Assembly (NCBI GenBank): GCA_963920575.1
Contig: OY986967.1
Coordinates: 23,329,648 to 23,393,647 of the forward strand
DNA: 64,000 nucleotides
DNA from: Narthecium ossifragum
Taxonomy: Eukaryota > Streptophyta > Magnoliopsida > Dioscoreales > Nartheciaceae
Direction of reading: 5' to 3'
Position 1 is the first letter of the stretch. The number at the start of each line of letters is the position of its first letter. Below are positions 10,315 through 22,643 of this stretch, in pieces. The translations under genes were made by a program, and so were the position numbers. Below the pieces are notes generated by a model. That model did no database searches, had not been told where the DNA came from, and saw only the letters and a list, made by a program, of their open reading frames with translations.

Positions 10315-11505
10315 ATGGGTGTTAGAGCAAACTTGGTAGTTTCCCCAATCCAGATTAGGGATGGGATTCTTTCTCATTTGCCCCTTTCTTCTCCTCATCT
10401 CACTAGTTTTCAGAAGGATTCATTACCCCTGCCAACATCCCAGCCTCCTCCAGAGCTACCGTCCTCCTCTAATAGCAGGATTAGTCCAGCAGTGCTCTTC
10501 ATCATAGTAATTCTTGCTGTCATATTCTTCATCTCTGGCCTTCTCCATCTCTTGGTTCGGTTCCTAATCAAGAAGAACCCCTCCACATCCAACCAATCCA
10601 ATGGATACCCGTTGGCGGAGGTCTCGGACTCGGAAGCCCTTCAAAGGCAGCTCCAGCAGTTGTTCCATCTCCACGACTCTGGCCTTGACCAGGCATTCAT
10701 TGATGCACTCCCTGTATTCCTATATAAAGAGATCGTCGGGCCCAAGGAGCCCTTCGACTGTGCTGTGTGCCTCTGTGAGTTTACCCCTGAGGATCACCTT
10801 CGCCTCCTCCCCCTGTGCGGCCATGCCTTCCACGTTAATTGCATCGATACGTGGCTGCTCTCGAATTCTACATGCCCGCTATGTCGAGGGGCCCTCTTCG
10901 TCCCTGGCCTCACCATTGAGAATCCCATATTCGATGTTGAGGACCCGAGGGAGGAGGAGGGCTACTCGGGGGGCGGGGAAGATGGTTCTTCATTGCCGGC
11001 TCGAAAAGAAGTGGAGGAGATTGTTGTGGAGAAGCGTGTGTTCCCAATAAGGCTAGGCAAATTCAGGAGGCTGAGCAATGGTGACAATGCCAATAATGGT
11101 GATGCTGCAGCTCCTGCTGGTGGTGCTATTAGTAATGACAGAAAAATTGTTGGCGAGAGTAGCAGTAGTAATCTGATTCTTGATGCAAGAAGGTGCTACT
11201 CAATGGGCTCTTATCAGTATGTGGTCGGAGATGCCAATCTCAGAGTGCCGCTAGCCAGCAGTGGTATCAGAATTGGAGATTGTAATGGTATTAGCAGGGG
11301 AAGAAGATTGAGTGGTAATGGTAATTCTGGTACTGATGTAATTGAGGAAGGGAAAAGGTTGGGTATTGGGAGCAGAGGCGAGAGCTTCTCTGTGTCGAAG
11401 ATATGGTTGTGGTCTAATAAGAAGGGGAAATTCCCTATGTCTTCGGATGCCCCATCTTTGGATGGGAGTTTGCCTTGGATGAAGAGAGGTATTGGAGATA
11501 CATGA
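10315..11505 (+). CDS. RING-H2 finger E3 ubiquitin ligase, ATL46/ATL47 type
   Basis: Membrane-anchored E3 ubiquitin ligase of the Arabidopsis Toxicos en Levadura (ATL) family, single exon as usual. With the start at 10315 the protein has 396 residues. A hydrophobic segment (ISPAVLFIIVILAVIFFISG, about 56-85) is the membrane anchor. The GLD motif (GLDQAFIDALP) begins at residue 123. The RING-H2 domain runs about 149-190 with CAVC, PLCGHAFH, CIDTW and CPLC in order. The C-terminal blocks IRLGKFRRL, DARRCYSMGSYQYV and GESFSVSKIWLW are those of the ATL13/46/47 subgroup. An in-frame ATG at 10186 would add 43 residues, but that stretch lies in a duplicated UTR-like segment and has no family counterpart, so I prefer 10315. 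The substrate cannot be read from the sequence. Confidence 0.93.
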   Translation: MGVRANLVVSPIQIRDGILSHLPLSSPHLTSFQKDSLPLPTSQPPPELPSSSNSRISPAVLFIIVILAVIFFISGLLHLLVRFLIKKNPSTSNQSNGYPLAEVSDSEALQRQLQQLFHLHDSGLDQAFIDALPVFLYKEIVGPKEPFDCAVCLCEFTPEDHLRLLPLCGHAFHVNCIDTWLLSNSTCPLCRGALFVPGLTIENPIFDVEDPREEEGYSGGGEDGSSLPARKEVEEIVVEKRVFPIRLGKFRRLSNGDNANNGDAAAPAGGAISNDRKIVGESSSSNLILDARRCYSMGSYQYVVGDANLRVPLASSGIRIGDCNGISRGRRLSGNGNSGTDVIEEGKRLGIGSRGESFSVSKIWLWSNKKGKFPMSSDAPSLDGSLPWMKRGIGDT

Positions 11506-13029
11506 AAGATGTTTGTAGTGAGATAGATTCTCTTGTTCATTGTAGTTGTGGGTGGATATTAACTTCATCAATCAAATTCTTCACATTCGTCTTTATGCAT
11601 TCTCAGTGCTCTACTTTGGTTCTTCAATTTTTCAAAACTTTTGAATATATGGAGATGTTCTTTGCATTTAGAATTTGCTAGAGAGAGACTGCATCGATCG
11701 AGGTGAATTATGTTGAGTTTTCCTTGTTAATTTGAATCCAAGTCCTGAAACGTCTCGAGTATTCTTCTCATGTTCATTCCTAGATGGACAGATAACTATC
11801 AACTTTGTTCTTTTTCATACTGAGTATGAGTATGTTCGATTTGTTGCTTGATGGTCTTCAACCTTGGAATGCTGCTCTACTTTCTGGATGTTCTAAAGGA
11901 GTAGACTTCAGTTTAGACTGTGTTCCATCAAAAGTCAAAACAGTTGCTTGGATGATACTTATTTCTGGACTATGTTTAGTGTATTTTGTGTCATTACTGT
12001 AGTCAGTTGGATTCTATTTTACCATGCTTTCCACAAGATTATAATGAAGGACCCATGAAAAGTGAGATAGTGGATTCTTGGGACGTGAGTCTCTGATATG
12101 GTAGTGTGGAGTGGGACATGGAGCAGTTGTCACATCTGACATTAGGTCCTACCCTACCAACTCATTTATCCTCTACCTTCAAATTTAACGGTACATATAT
12201 ACCTGTACTCATTACTGTGGCCCATGCAGGGATTTAACTGGTGCAGTGCATGAAATGGCTTAAAGATGATGATACCAGACAAATAGAAAATAGACAATCT
12301 TGGTCAACTCCAACTTGTTGGCTGATATTTGCTATCTTTACATCTTACGGCTTCAAGTATTTACTTAGTAATTTTTCTTTGAGTTTAACTCTACCATCAA
12401 TGGTGACAAGCTGTAATGTACTTCAACACTGTTCTTCCATTAAGAGTTTATGAGTTACGCACTGAAAATGTGCACAAGATCTGGTACCAGAAATAATTAG
12501 GCAACAGAGCATTGAAGCACTTGCACATCTGCACTGCAGCACTAGCATAGCTGCTATAAATATTTATTAGTTTCCTCTATCTTCTTCCTTATGCAGTTAT
12601 TTTTGTCACTGAGGGTTTATCTCCTTATACGATAAGCATTGAATGTGACATCAAAGTTGCAAATTTTTGTTGTTGATAGCTTTGCGATAAACTCAAAAAT
12701 TTCTCATATAGTGTTGTGATTTCAAAGATGTACTTTTTTAAGGGATTGACTGTCACCATGGTTAGCCCGAAGATCATGGCTCGTTTACTTTTCTCCTGAA
12801 TTTTTTGTTTTTCTGAAACTAGCGCACAAGCACCTTGATGGAAAAAGATCGATCATTTCTCCCTGTTAATATCACAGAGATTTTTTGAACTCAATTTTTT
12901 TTTAATATCACAAAGATTGTTTGAACACCTACCGATCTTTTCTTTCTTTAACAACTAGTGCCTCACGAATGGTTGGTATCAAGATACAAATTTATGCCCT
13001 GCATTCTAAGTCACCTTCCTTGTAGTTGT

Positions 13030-13081
13030 TTGATGTAATGCCCAGCCACTTTGGCTCAACTAAGCAAAAAAAAAAAAAAAA
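13030..13081 (+). mobile_element. LINE 3' end with poly(A), 5'-truncated
   Basis: The sequence tgcccagccactttggctcaactaagc followed by 17 A resembles the other LINE tails in this window (gccttc/gccta..ggctcaattaa then poly(A)). No coding part and no clear target duplication are visible. Confidence 0.4.
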
Positions 13082-14218
13082 TCTGACTAAATTAAGTACA
13101 CAACTTAGGATTTGGTATACAAAAGATTAGGTGGATAGATGACACATTTATGTAACGAAAGAGAGGGTGGAGAACGTGAGTCGGACTACGTGCAATGACA
13201 CATGATCTAACCTCTATAAAACTCTAAAATATTCAATGACCAAAGAGACGGTCCCCTGACATTTCCCTACTCCATCTTTTGAGTAATCTGGAGATCAATG
13301 AAACAGTGGCCAGCTATCCACACGTTTGCTTGCAAGTAATCAAGTCTTGTACATGGTTTGGAGTAGTTAAAGTGCTAGGTAGTATCTTACCTACTTCCTT
13401 TTAATAGTGTCTTTGCCCTGGAGTGCTTGTCAATGGCATCAAAAGTAAAGATTATTGCTTCAAGGACAATCTACCCCTGGAGTTTGTTCTCTAGCATATG
13501 AACATAACTTGGATGCTTCCATTATATGGCCTCAAGATTTTGTGACATAAAGTGTTAATAAAATCAGAGATCAAACCACTTCTGTCTTTGTTTGAGCAAA
13601 CCTACTTTGTTTCATGCTCAGTTCTGATATATGCGTAGGAGTTTCCACAAGTATATGCAGATGTTTGTCCGTCCTTTCATCATCAGTTATTTGCCTTATA
13701 CCAAAAACTACTACTGAAGAAAGTTTATTTTGTTTTGAGTCATATTTTCCAACAAATCATGTTTGAATCCGTCAACTTTTGTGATTTATAGTTCTAAATT
13801 CATTCTAATCGTAACTTCGCTTTGGCAAACACGTCTTCTATCTTTATTGGAGGAATGAGCACAAGCCAGTGGAAGTTATTCGAAGTACTGGGAAAACTTT
13901 GTTGACAAAATATACTTTATAAAGATCAGTACCCAAACTCTCACAACAATTTTGATTGGAACATGACCATTGGAAGCTATGGGGAAAATGCTAGATGAAA
14001 ATTTCTGGTTCATTTCCAGTTCAAGGAAGTGTAGATACAAAATGCGCTTGAGGAACAACTATGGTGGATTGGTGGAGAGGCCACTTCGTGGGGTTCTCAT
14101 TTGCTTACAGATTCTCATCCCTTGGGTGGCCTTTCTTTTTCCAGGAGTCCTTCCAAGAAAGAGTGCATTTCATCATACGTTAGACTTTTGAGCTGTCAGC
14201 ATAGAATTCTTATACATG

Positions 14219-14500
14219 TTAACATAATATCATAGCAGAGTTCCTAAACTCGAACACATTTCCGTTGGTCCACTCTTTTGATTCTATAAATATGTGCAAG
14301 AACTTGTGGTCACACACATGAAAAGATATTTCGAAAACATACTATATTTATATAACAAGCTGTAGAGAAACAAGTTTTTGGGACAAGTGATAAGTTAACA
14401 TAATATCAGAGCAGAGCTTATGAATTCGAACACGTCTCAATGAATCCACTCTTTTGATTACATATCCATGCGCGTGAACTCGTGGCCATTCGAACATAAT
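14219..14500. repeat. Two diverged copies of a segment with a tRNA-Met-like PBS word
   Basis: The segment starting taacataatatcatagcaga (14219) recurs at 14396 as taacataatatcagagcaga, followed in both by cgaacac and ccactcttttgatt. The word atatcagagc resembles the initiator tRNA-Met primer binding site (tggtatcagagcc) of plant LTR retrotransposons. These are probably remnants of such elements. Confidence 0.5.
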
Positions 14501-15892
14501 ATATTTGTGTAACAAAGCCTGAAGTCATCTAAAGAAAAAGGAGTTTGCTCAAATCATGGAAAAAACAGTAGTATTCTTGGGCTAAAAAGAGGGCTTTTGA
14601 TACTATTTCTAAAGGAAGCATTTGAACTCAATACTGTAAACAGCTCCATCTGTCACCCTTCTTTTATCAGCTCCATTCTTTGTTAAAGTTTGCAACTTTG
14701 AGCAAACATCTTTTGTATCTTTCTTGTGTGATCTTTTTATCACTTTCTTTTTTGTTTGGAGAATCTCAGGGTTCTCTTTTGTGGTGTGATTGGGTATGGG
14801 AACAACAAATCTCAACTATTTTCTTATTACTAAAAATGAGATCATAATGACAACATAAACTAAAGCTATTCAATTGTGTTGTTTACAAAAAGCTGTTATT
14901 CAGCGGGAATTTTTAACTCAAATTGACTCGTTCAATTCAAAAGGTGAGTTTTTTATTTTTTATTTTATTAGTTAAGCCTTTTATCCTTGCTCGTGGAGGC
15001 TATTGCCCTACATTTCATTTTAGATCATATATCTTGATCTGAGATCCGTGACGAATGATTCAAGGAATGAGGCCCCTTGCAATTTGAGATAAGTAATCTT
15101 GCTGACATTTGGTTAAATTACTCTGAAACCTTCCTTGCTTGCAAAATTGAATTAGCAATATTAAGAAGTCCACAAGTAAACTCTATATATGAACATCATT
15201 TTCAACTACATCAATGCTTACAGAGTTAAATAAGTTATCCATCTTCTTAATTATTGTCTGGTGGCCTCGAGATTGCAACATACAATAAACTTTTGTCTTT
15301 TAAGTTATAAACGGATAGCTCTGTTCTTAAGGCAGAGACATTGAAGCTGGCTTCAAGTCTTATCAACTCTTTTGTGATTTGTATTATACTATACTATGAT
15401 CTGGTATCTACATGTTGTAGCAATTAAGGCAATTAAGAGGAGCTGAATTTAAGCTGCCAATAACTCATATAGTTTATTGCAAATCAGTTATTGCTCATGT
15501 CTGAAGTCTTAAATTTTTTGTGGAATAATTTTTTCTTGCCGGACAAAGTTTGTGTGCCTTTAAGTATGCAGCAATCTGTATCTTATGGAGCTTCCATGAG
15601 TGAGGCTGAGCTGAAAGTTCAATAAGGTCTGAATGATTTACCAAAGAATTCATGAAGAATTAATTTCATATTTATATCAGGTCTTTAAGAAATGGTTTGT
15701 ATTTCCATGTGAGTAGGCAGGAATTTCTCCTTAAGAAGATGAGATCTGCTATTGATGAAGAATCATATTATCAAGAGCGGAAAAATTGTAAGAAAACATG
15801 AAAAAAAGGGTGAGAATACTTGATATGAACCCAATGTTCATCATTCAGATAAGTTCTCTCACACATAAAGAGGGTGAGAAGGAGAATCAAGT

Positions 15893-16240
15893 GATTTCAT
15901 TTGTTTATGATCGTAAGATATGTTGACATGCATATTGTGCTGATATTCATAGTCTCATGAATATGCCATGAAGCAATCTGGTTTCGGTGTTTTCTTCGCG
16001 GCATGATTTGCATGATATGATTTGCATGATACTATGTTCTTCAATCTAGTGTAAAGTGAGTGAAAAATAATGACCTTATAAGAAAACCTTGCGCAAAAAA
16101 TTATTACAATACTAATGTAAAGCCTCTCTCACCTCTAGGTGAGAAATTAGTAACTTCGTAAGAGCTACATATGAGAATTAACATTGGTCATGCCTTTTAC
16201 GATCGATGAATATTGAGATGTTGGAGTTAATCTTACACCT
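15893..16240. repeat. Dispersed repeat, copy 1 (copy 2 near 36360-36770)
   Basis: Shared in order with the second copy: a tgcatattgtgct/tgcatgtgctct word, catgaagca, ttttggtgtttt-like, gatttgcatgatat, agtgaaaaataa, and a final gatattggaattaa-like word. The element type is unknown and no coding region is seen. Confidence 0.55.
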
Positions 16241-16293
16241 CTATTTGTTTACATGATTTTTTTAGGGGTTTTGTTGATCTAGTATTTGTATAT

Positions 16294-17074
16294 GGGTGAT
16301 TCTATCCGCACAATATTTTGAACTCGCTAAATCACATTCGCTCAACTCACCACCTCCCAAGTTTGAAAGCTAGGAAATTGACTCAATACACCACAACAAA
16401 GGAAGAGCATTTCCCATATTGGCCTTCTCAATTAACCTCCTTAATCGGGTTCACCACACCCAAAGTCCACTGTGGTGTATCAAAAATGAACACGCTCACC
16501 ACACCCAAGTCCCCCGGCATGGTAATCCACTAATCAACCCCTCATCTCCTCACCTCCTCACCTCAAACTAATGACCGGGATAGAAAGATGACCCCCTCTT
16601 CGCAAGAGGCGCCCCTTCTTCGGCGATCGACCCCCTCGTCTATCATGAAAAGCTCTCATCTCCTCCATGCAAGTCATTCCATGCCCTAAAATTTGTTGAA
16701 TCCAAAATATTGTGAAATCGATGTTATATTGTGCTTGTATATCGCCAGATTTGTTTGTTTGTTTTGTCATAAACCTTGTGGAATCCAAAAGTTTATGGTG
16801 AGGGAGAGCCGGGGGAAGAACAAACAATGCGGGTGGTGATAGTGGAGAAAAGTGAAGACAATGAAGGGTTGGAGAAGTTGGTTTTAGGTTGAAGAAGCAA
16901 GGGTTGGAAAAGTGGTTTTATATTGAAGGAGGTATGAGATGATTGGGGTTAGAACAAGAGGATGATGGTAATTGGGGTTAGAAGAAGAGGATGATGTGGT
17001 GTGTAGAGTAAACAGATTGGTTATGGAGGGTTTTGGATGATTGTTACTCAAAATGTTGTACGGATAGAATCCCC
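16294..17074. mobile_element. MULE-type MITE, 781 bp, 9-bp target duplication
   Basis: The left end gggtgattctatccgcacaa and the inverted right end (ggggattctatccgtacaac) form terminal repeats of about 30 bp continuing through attttga. Flanks tttgtatat (16285-16293) and tttttatat (17075-17083) match at 8 of 9 positions. No coding capacity; the interior contains short direct repeats (gttggggttagaagaagagg and variants). Confidence 0.8.
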
Positions 17075-17083
17075 TTTTTATAT

Positions 17084-19695
17084 ATCCCTCACTCTCTTTA
17101 TGGAAGGGCGGAATTTGTTGCCAGGCAAGCCCAGCTACCGTGAGCTATTTTAGACTATTTTAGATGAACAATAACCGGTAGATCGCCTCCTGATTTGCTG
17201 ATGTAATTTCTAGGTGTGTTCATCTTATAGAGTTGGGCTTATCTTTTAGAAAAAAAAAGTAAAAGGAAAAACAAATAACAATTTGAGTAAACTTATCAAC
17301 AGGTTTTTTTTTTACTAACATACCAAATCTAAAATATAGCTCTGATTTTTCTGTTAAATTTTAATGCAAAATGTAAGATTGATGAAACTACTTGAAGGTA
17401 GTAGGGTTCTACCTAAACTATTTCAATTTGGTTACTATGTTGAGTGGATTTGATTCAACGACATCACTTTAATAGACTTATCTCACTTTTCTATTTTTTC
17501 TATTACCGATAAATATACTATTACAACAAAATTCCACCTAAAATGCGGTTTCACGTTCAAATATAACTACTGATTTATTCACTTTGTGAAAAAGATGGGT
17601 GGCTCACACCCGTAGTTTATTTATTAAAAGGATATATGCACCTGATATTTGTAAGGCTAATATTATGTTGAGGGAATCGGTCGAGGTCCAAATCATCTCT
17701 CTGATTTGTCATTAAGTCTAGACGGACTTTTTTAAAGCATTAAACCCAACGACCTGTCAAAAAGACATAAGTGCCCTTTTCCTTTTTTTTTCAGAATTTT
17801 CTCACTCATGCTCGCCCCATCCGTGTGCGCTCCTCTATTGTTTCCGGCGACTGATGCCACCGCCGCTCGTCATTGCCGCTTCGGCAAAGCTGGTCGCAAC
17901 CACCCCATTGCCCCCATATCTACCTCCGGCCAGCTCATCCTCCCTCATATAGTGGCCACCATTTCCTTTCTCGGCCCCGACAACCTCACAGCCACCTTAC
18001 ACCCGGCGGACATCATCAAAATCTGGCTCCTCCATCGTTTCTGGCAACCCCGACGCCTCCTCCCTTCTCGACGCCGCCACGACCCCGTTCTGACCTCCAC
18101 AGCTTCCCTCCTCCGCAAAACCCATTCCGAGCTCCAACCCTCTCTCGGATCCGGCGTCACCATCACCTAAAGCCACAGGCGCCCCTAGCCCTCCCAATCA
18201 CCTTTAATCTCAGATTCGGTCTCCCCTTTCATCCCCAACCCCTCCCTCCTCCATTACCAATGATATCCACTCCCTAGTTGCCGCCCCGACTCGCGACTCT
18301 TCTTCTCCAAGATCACTACCGCCGTCCGACCTCTCAGATTTGGCATCTCTGCCACCCATCGCCTCGATCCATCCCGGTGGATCGACTCCAGCCATCACAA
18401 CCTCTCCTCCATCAACTCTGACCACCGACGAGCCCTTAATGCTGGCGATGAAGTTTCAATGGCTCTCAACCATGGGACTCTCCTTCTTTTCTTCTCCAAG
18501 GAAATTTTCTATTTTTTTCTTAACTCTTTTCTCTTTCTTCTTTTATCTTTTCTCTTTTTACATATCAGATTCATTCAGTAGCTAAGATGTGTTGATGCTG
18601 TCGATGATGGATCAATGCACCGGTCTCCACCTCCGGCGAGCTCGTTTCCTCATAAATCGATCCATCATCAACTCCTCACAGTTGTCATATTCACTATTCT
18701 CTTTTCTCTTTCTGACAGCCACCTCTCTCAAGATCGGCGCCACCACCACCTCTAAATCACCGACTCATGCCACCTCGACCACCACTAACCCTCGATCTCC
18801 ACTTCCGTCCCTGACCTCTTCGCAAGCCTTTCCCGACAAGATCCAGCCCTCCCCAATCTTCCTCGACAGCCTTCTTCACCGGAATCCGGCGCCACCCTTC
18901 AAACCCATTGCCTCCATGCCTCCTAACCCACTCTGACCTCGGATCCGGCCACCCCATGTCATCTCAACCTCTCCGCTGCCATTTCTCGGTGAGATCCGGT
19001 GCCGACAAGGCCTCCAATTGCCCCCCTGTTCGCTGCTCTTCTTCTCCAAGAGCACCGCCGCCACCCCACTCCACTCTGCCACCTCCATCGTTGGAACCGG
19101 CAATCCGACATGGTGGATTGAACCCTGAGGTTTTCATGCCCCCTCCTCCTCCGGTGCCAATGATCGCCAGTACCTTGTCACCGCTGATCAAGGCCTGAGC
19201 ATTCACAACCGTCCGATCCTTTTTACTTCCTCTCTAAACTAATTAGATCTGAGTTGATGCAAGTAGGAGGGCACCATGGTCATGGGAGTAACAAAACTAA
19301 TCATAACCGCCTACTTTTAAACTAAACCCCTTAAAAAAAAGGGGGAAGGGCCAGAGCCCCACATGCAACAAACCATCTGCTCATATGCCCATGCGAACTG
19401 TTTTGGGGTAAAGAATCCAAAAGGTGATAAAGGTTGCCACGTGGAAGCATTATTGCGTGCGCGAAGCATCCTAAAAAGAGATCACGAGCGAGCGAACCGG
19501 GTCCCCGTTCCGAGTTCGGATTCGACCGGATTCTTGCTTGCTTCGCGGGCTAAACCCGGGCCCACCCCGGGCCACTTCTCTCAGAAGCTTCTTCGAGTGC
19601 TACCCCCACTTTATTCGATTTTTTTTTAATTAAACCCCATTATTTCTAAATTTGTGATTTTTTCCGAGTGGTTTATTTTTGGAGGTGTCGACGTC
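17084..19695. other. Gene-free; pyrimidine-rich block of unknown origin
   Basis: The region 17800-19200 is C- and CT-rich with repeated tccggc, cgccaccacc and ctctcc words, giving open frames in several phases on both strands but no recognisable domain. Similar blocks occur inside the DNA transposons at 7.0-7.5, 30.2-30.8 and 53.7-54.2 kb, so it may be the interior of an unrecognised element. A G-box word (gccacgtgg) lies near 19436. The flanks are AT-rich and featureless. Confidence 0.4.
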
Positions 19696-20860
19696 CACAC
19701 TGCTCCTTTGTAATCAATGATTAAAATGGGATTCTCATTTTTATCAATGATTAAAATGGGATGCATGAGTGTTGTGATTCCCATTTTTATCAATGATTAA
19801 AGTCATTTTTGTCAATGATAAAAATGTAATGCATGACTTTTTTGTTCTCATTTTCATCAATGATAAAAATGGGATGCATGAGTGCTGTGATTCCCATTTT
19901 TATCAATGATAAAAATGAAATGCACGAACTTTTGGTTCCTATTTTTTACCAATGATAAAAATGGGATGCATGAGTACTATAATTCCCATTTTTATCAAAG
20001 ATAAAAATGATAAAAATTTATTCTCGGAATGATAAAAATATATTCTCGAAATGATAAAAATGAAATTCTTGGAATTTTTCTCATTCTCGGAATGATAAAA
20101 ATTCATTTTTGTCTTTCTCGGAATGATAAAAATTCATTTTTGTCTTTCTCGGAATGATAAAAATTCATTTTTATCTTTCTCGGAATGATAAAAATGAGAA
20201 TAATAACCCACATTTTTTCATTTTTATCCATTTTTGTCATTTTTTTAATATTATTATTCTCATTTATCATTCTCACTTTCCCATAATTTTTCATATTTTT
20301 CTAACTTTTCCTTTTTTTGCCGATTTTTCCCTATTCAATGATAAAAATGGGATGCATGACTTTTTGGTTCTCATTTTTATCAATGAAAAAAATGGAATTC
20401 CCATGTTTATCAATGTTAAAATGGGAGCATGAGTGTTGTGATTCTCATTTTTATCAATGATAAAAATGAAATTCTCGGAATGTCTCGGAATGATAAAAAT
20501 AAAATTCTCGGAATGATAAAAATCAAATTCTTAGAATGATAAAAATTATTTTTTATCATTTTCGGAATGATAAAAACGAAATTCTAGGAATATCTCGGAA
20601 TGATCAAAAATCATTTTTATTTTTATCATTCTCGGAATAATAAAAATAAAATGCTTGGAATGATAAAAATGAATTTTTATCATCCTCGGAATGATAAAAA
20701 TGAAATTCTCGGAATGATAAAAATCCATTTTCATCATTCTCGGAATGATAAAAATGGGATGAATGACTTTTATTCTCATTTTTATCAATGATGAAAATGG
20801 CATTCTCATTTTTATCAATGATAAAAATGGGATGCATGACTTTTTGATTCACATTTTTAT
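19696..20860. repeat. AT-rich fold-back array of gataaaaat / atttttatc units
   Basis: More than twenty copies of gataaaaat and its inverse atttttatc occur here. Two unit types alternate: a near-perfect palindrome (atttttatcaatgataaaaat) followed by gggatgcatgagt, and a direct repeat of about 20 bp (tctcggaatgataaaaatga). The array could form long hairpins on either strand. Short open frames across it are by-products of the repeat. Confidence 0.9.
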
Positions 20861-20862
20861 CA

Positions 20863-21371
20863 TCTATTATATAAAAAAGAGCGGTTTTTGAAATGTCTCA
20901 ACTATAAGACATAAAGAGCGGTCCAGATCTATCTCCAAACACATCCAACAGTCCAGATTTCATCATCTGCTTTGAGATTCCCACCCAAATTTTACTTCCC
21001 TCCAAAAATTCCCGCCCAAACTTCCTTCCTCCCACTCACACACCCACCAACCCACCTACGAATTCAAACCCTTCTTCAGCTGAGAGAGAGAGAGAGGATG
21101 GGACTCACGTCCCATCCGTCCCCGTCCCCTCACCCTCCCCCGTCCCCTCTCCCTCTCACCCTCTCCCTTTACCGCCCAGCCTCTCCCCTCCCCCGTCCCC
21201 TCTCCCTCTCACCCTCCCCCCGCCCAAGCTCCCCTCTCCCCCGTCCCCTCTCCCTCTCTTTCCCCTCGCCCAAGCTCGCCCTTGCCCGACCTCGCGCCGT
21301 CGCCGACCGCCCAACCCTCCACGCCGTCACCCGACGCCACCCTCGACGCCCGACGCCACCCTCAACGCCCG
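20863..21371. mobile_element. Possible Helitron 5' end (interrupted by an assembly gap)
   Basis: Immediately after an A, the sequence tctattatataaaaaagagc resembles plant Helitron 5' termini (TC, then an AT-rich TCTAYTATAT-like start). A C-rich stretch follows up to the gap. No CTRR 3' end with a hairpin was found, so this is a weak call. Confidence 0.25.
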
Positions 21372-21571
21372 NNNNNNNNNNNNNNNNNNNNNNNNNNNNN
21401 NNNNNNNNNNNNNNNNNNNNNNNNNNNNNNNNNNNNNNNNNNNNNNNNNNNNNNNNNNNNNNNNNNNNNNNNNNNNNNNNNNNNNNNNNNNNNNNNNNNN
21501 NNNNNNNNNNNNNNNNNNNNNNNNNNNNNNNNNNNNNNNNNNNNNNNNNNNNNNNNNNNNNNNNNNNNNNN
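21372..21571. other. Assembly gap of 200 N
   Basis: Exactly 200 unknown bases, flanked on the left by a C-rich low-complexity sequence. The round number suggests a placeholder of unknown true length. Confidence 0.98.
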
Positions 21572-22088
21572 AGGACCCCCTACCGGCCTTGTTTGGTATA
21601 TGTATACACACTTGCACACCACTACTTTGTAGAGGGTTTTGTTGGCTGAGAGTACCAACCGACGAAGGCTCGACAGGTGATCGGAGGCCTGCTTCCTTCT
21701 GTACGCGCAGAAGATCGTTGTACCATGGGAGCTTTTTGCCTGAAAAACCAGAAGCTGCGGTGGTGGGCAAATAAAACAAGAATCCTAGTTTATTATTTCC
21801 AACACACACTAGCTGTTGCAATCTTAACATCAATTTGAGGTACCTTCCCCAGTCTGATAGTCCTAACCATCGTTTTTATGAGTTAAAGAACTGTGTGACA
21901 ATGAGATAATAAGTAGCAGTTGTTCCTCTTGGCCTTGTTCATGGGACCCGGAGCTAGACCTGAGAGTACGTAATCCATGAAGCAGGCCGGGAACTATTCA
22001 TTCACTTTGGAGGCCTATTAATACACCTAGCTAGCAAGAAGCTTTGGAGGAGGAGGAGAGCTGGGAGAGAAGCTAATTAATAGGACGG
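21572..22088 (+). promoter_or_regulatory. Upstream region of the dioxygenase pseudogene
   Basis: No coding region. A TATA-like ctattaatac at about 22015 lies 70 bp before the relic start codon at 22089, so this probably contains the old promoter and 5' UTR. Confidence 0.35.
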
Positions 22089-22643
22089 ATGGCAGCTGCC
22101 GGCAGGTGAATCACTTAGTAGGGTGCCCAACGTGCAAGCTCTTGCTGCAACTGCTCATCTCATGAGAGAGATCTCAGACAGATATATCAGGCCTGAAATC
22201 GCGACGTCGACCCCGCCGTTCGTGACTTCGTGATGATTATGGCAGTCATGAGCTTGATGAGATTCCAGTTGTAGATCTTAATTAGTAGGCTAGTCGACCC
22301 GAGAACTACCAAGACGAAGCCCGGGAAGCTTGTCTCGGCTGAAGCGTTGTGGTGCTGGGGTTGCATCACAGACCCTACTTGTGTATGATGTCTTTCTGCC
22401 AACGAAGACCCGATGCACATTTTCTTTGTCTGTGACTTCGCCAAGGAGGTTTGGGCAAGGACTGTTTTGGGCTCCCGGCCGCCTTCCTCTAGAGTGCTGG
22501 GACCTTTTCTCTAAGTCCTCTCGGGCGAGGATACAAGAACGTAAGACAATTGTTGCCTATACCCTCTGGTGGCTATGAAAAGAAAGAAATGCGGTGGTGT
22601 TCAACAATCAAAGGCTTCATCCGGCACAACTTGTTGGTCTGAT

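Larger units (their letters stand above)
11506..16284. other. Gene-poor, no coding region recognised
   Basis: The first few hundred bases are the ATL 3' UTR and downstream region. The rest is AT-rich. It holds a LINE-like 3' end with poly(A) at about 13030-13081, a duplicated PBS-containing segment at 14219-14500, and a dispersed repeat at about 15893-16240. No other coding sequence was recognised on either strand. Confidence 0.55.

Noticed and set aside
17808..19206. Several overlapping open frames of 66-134 residues on both strands
   Set aside because: Pyrimidine-rich low-complexity DNA leaves all frames open; no conserved domain or splice structure is visible.
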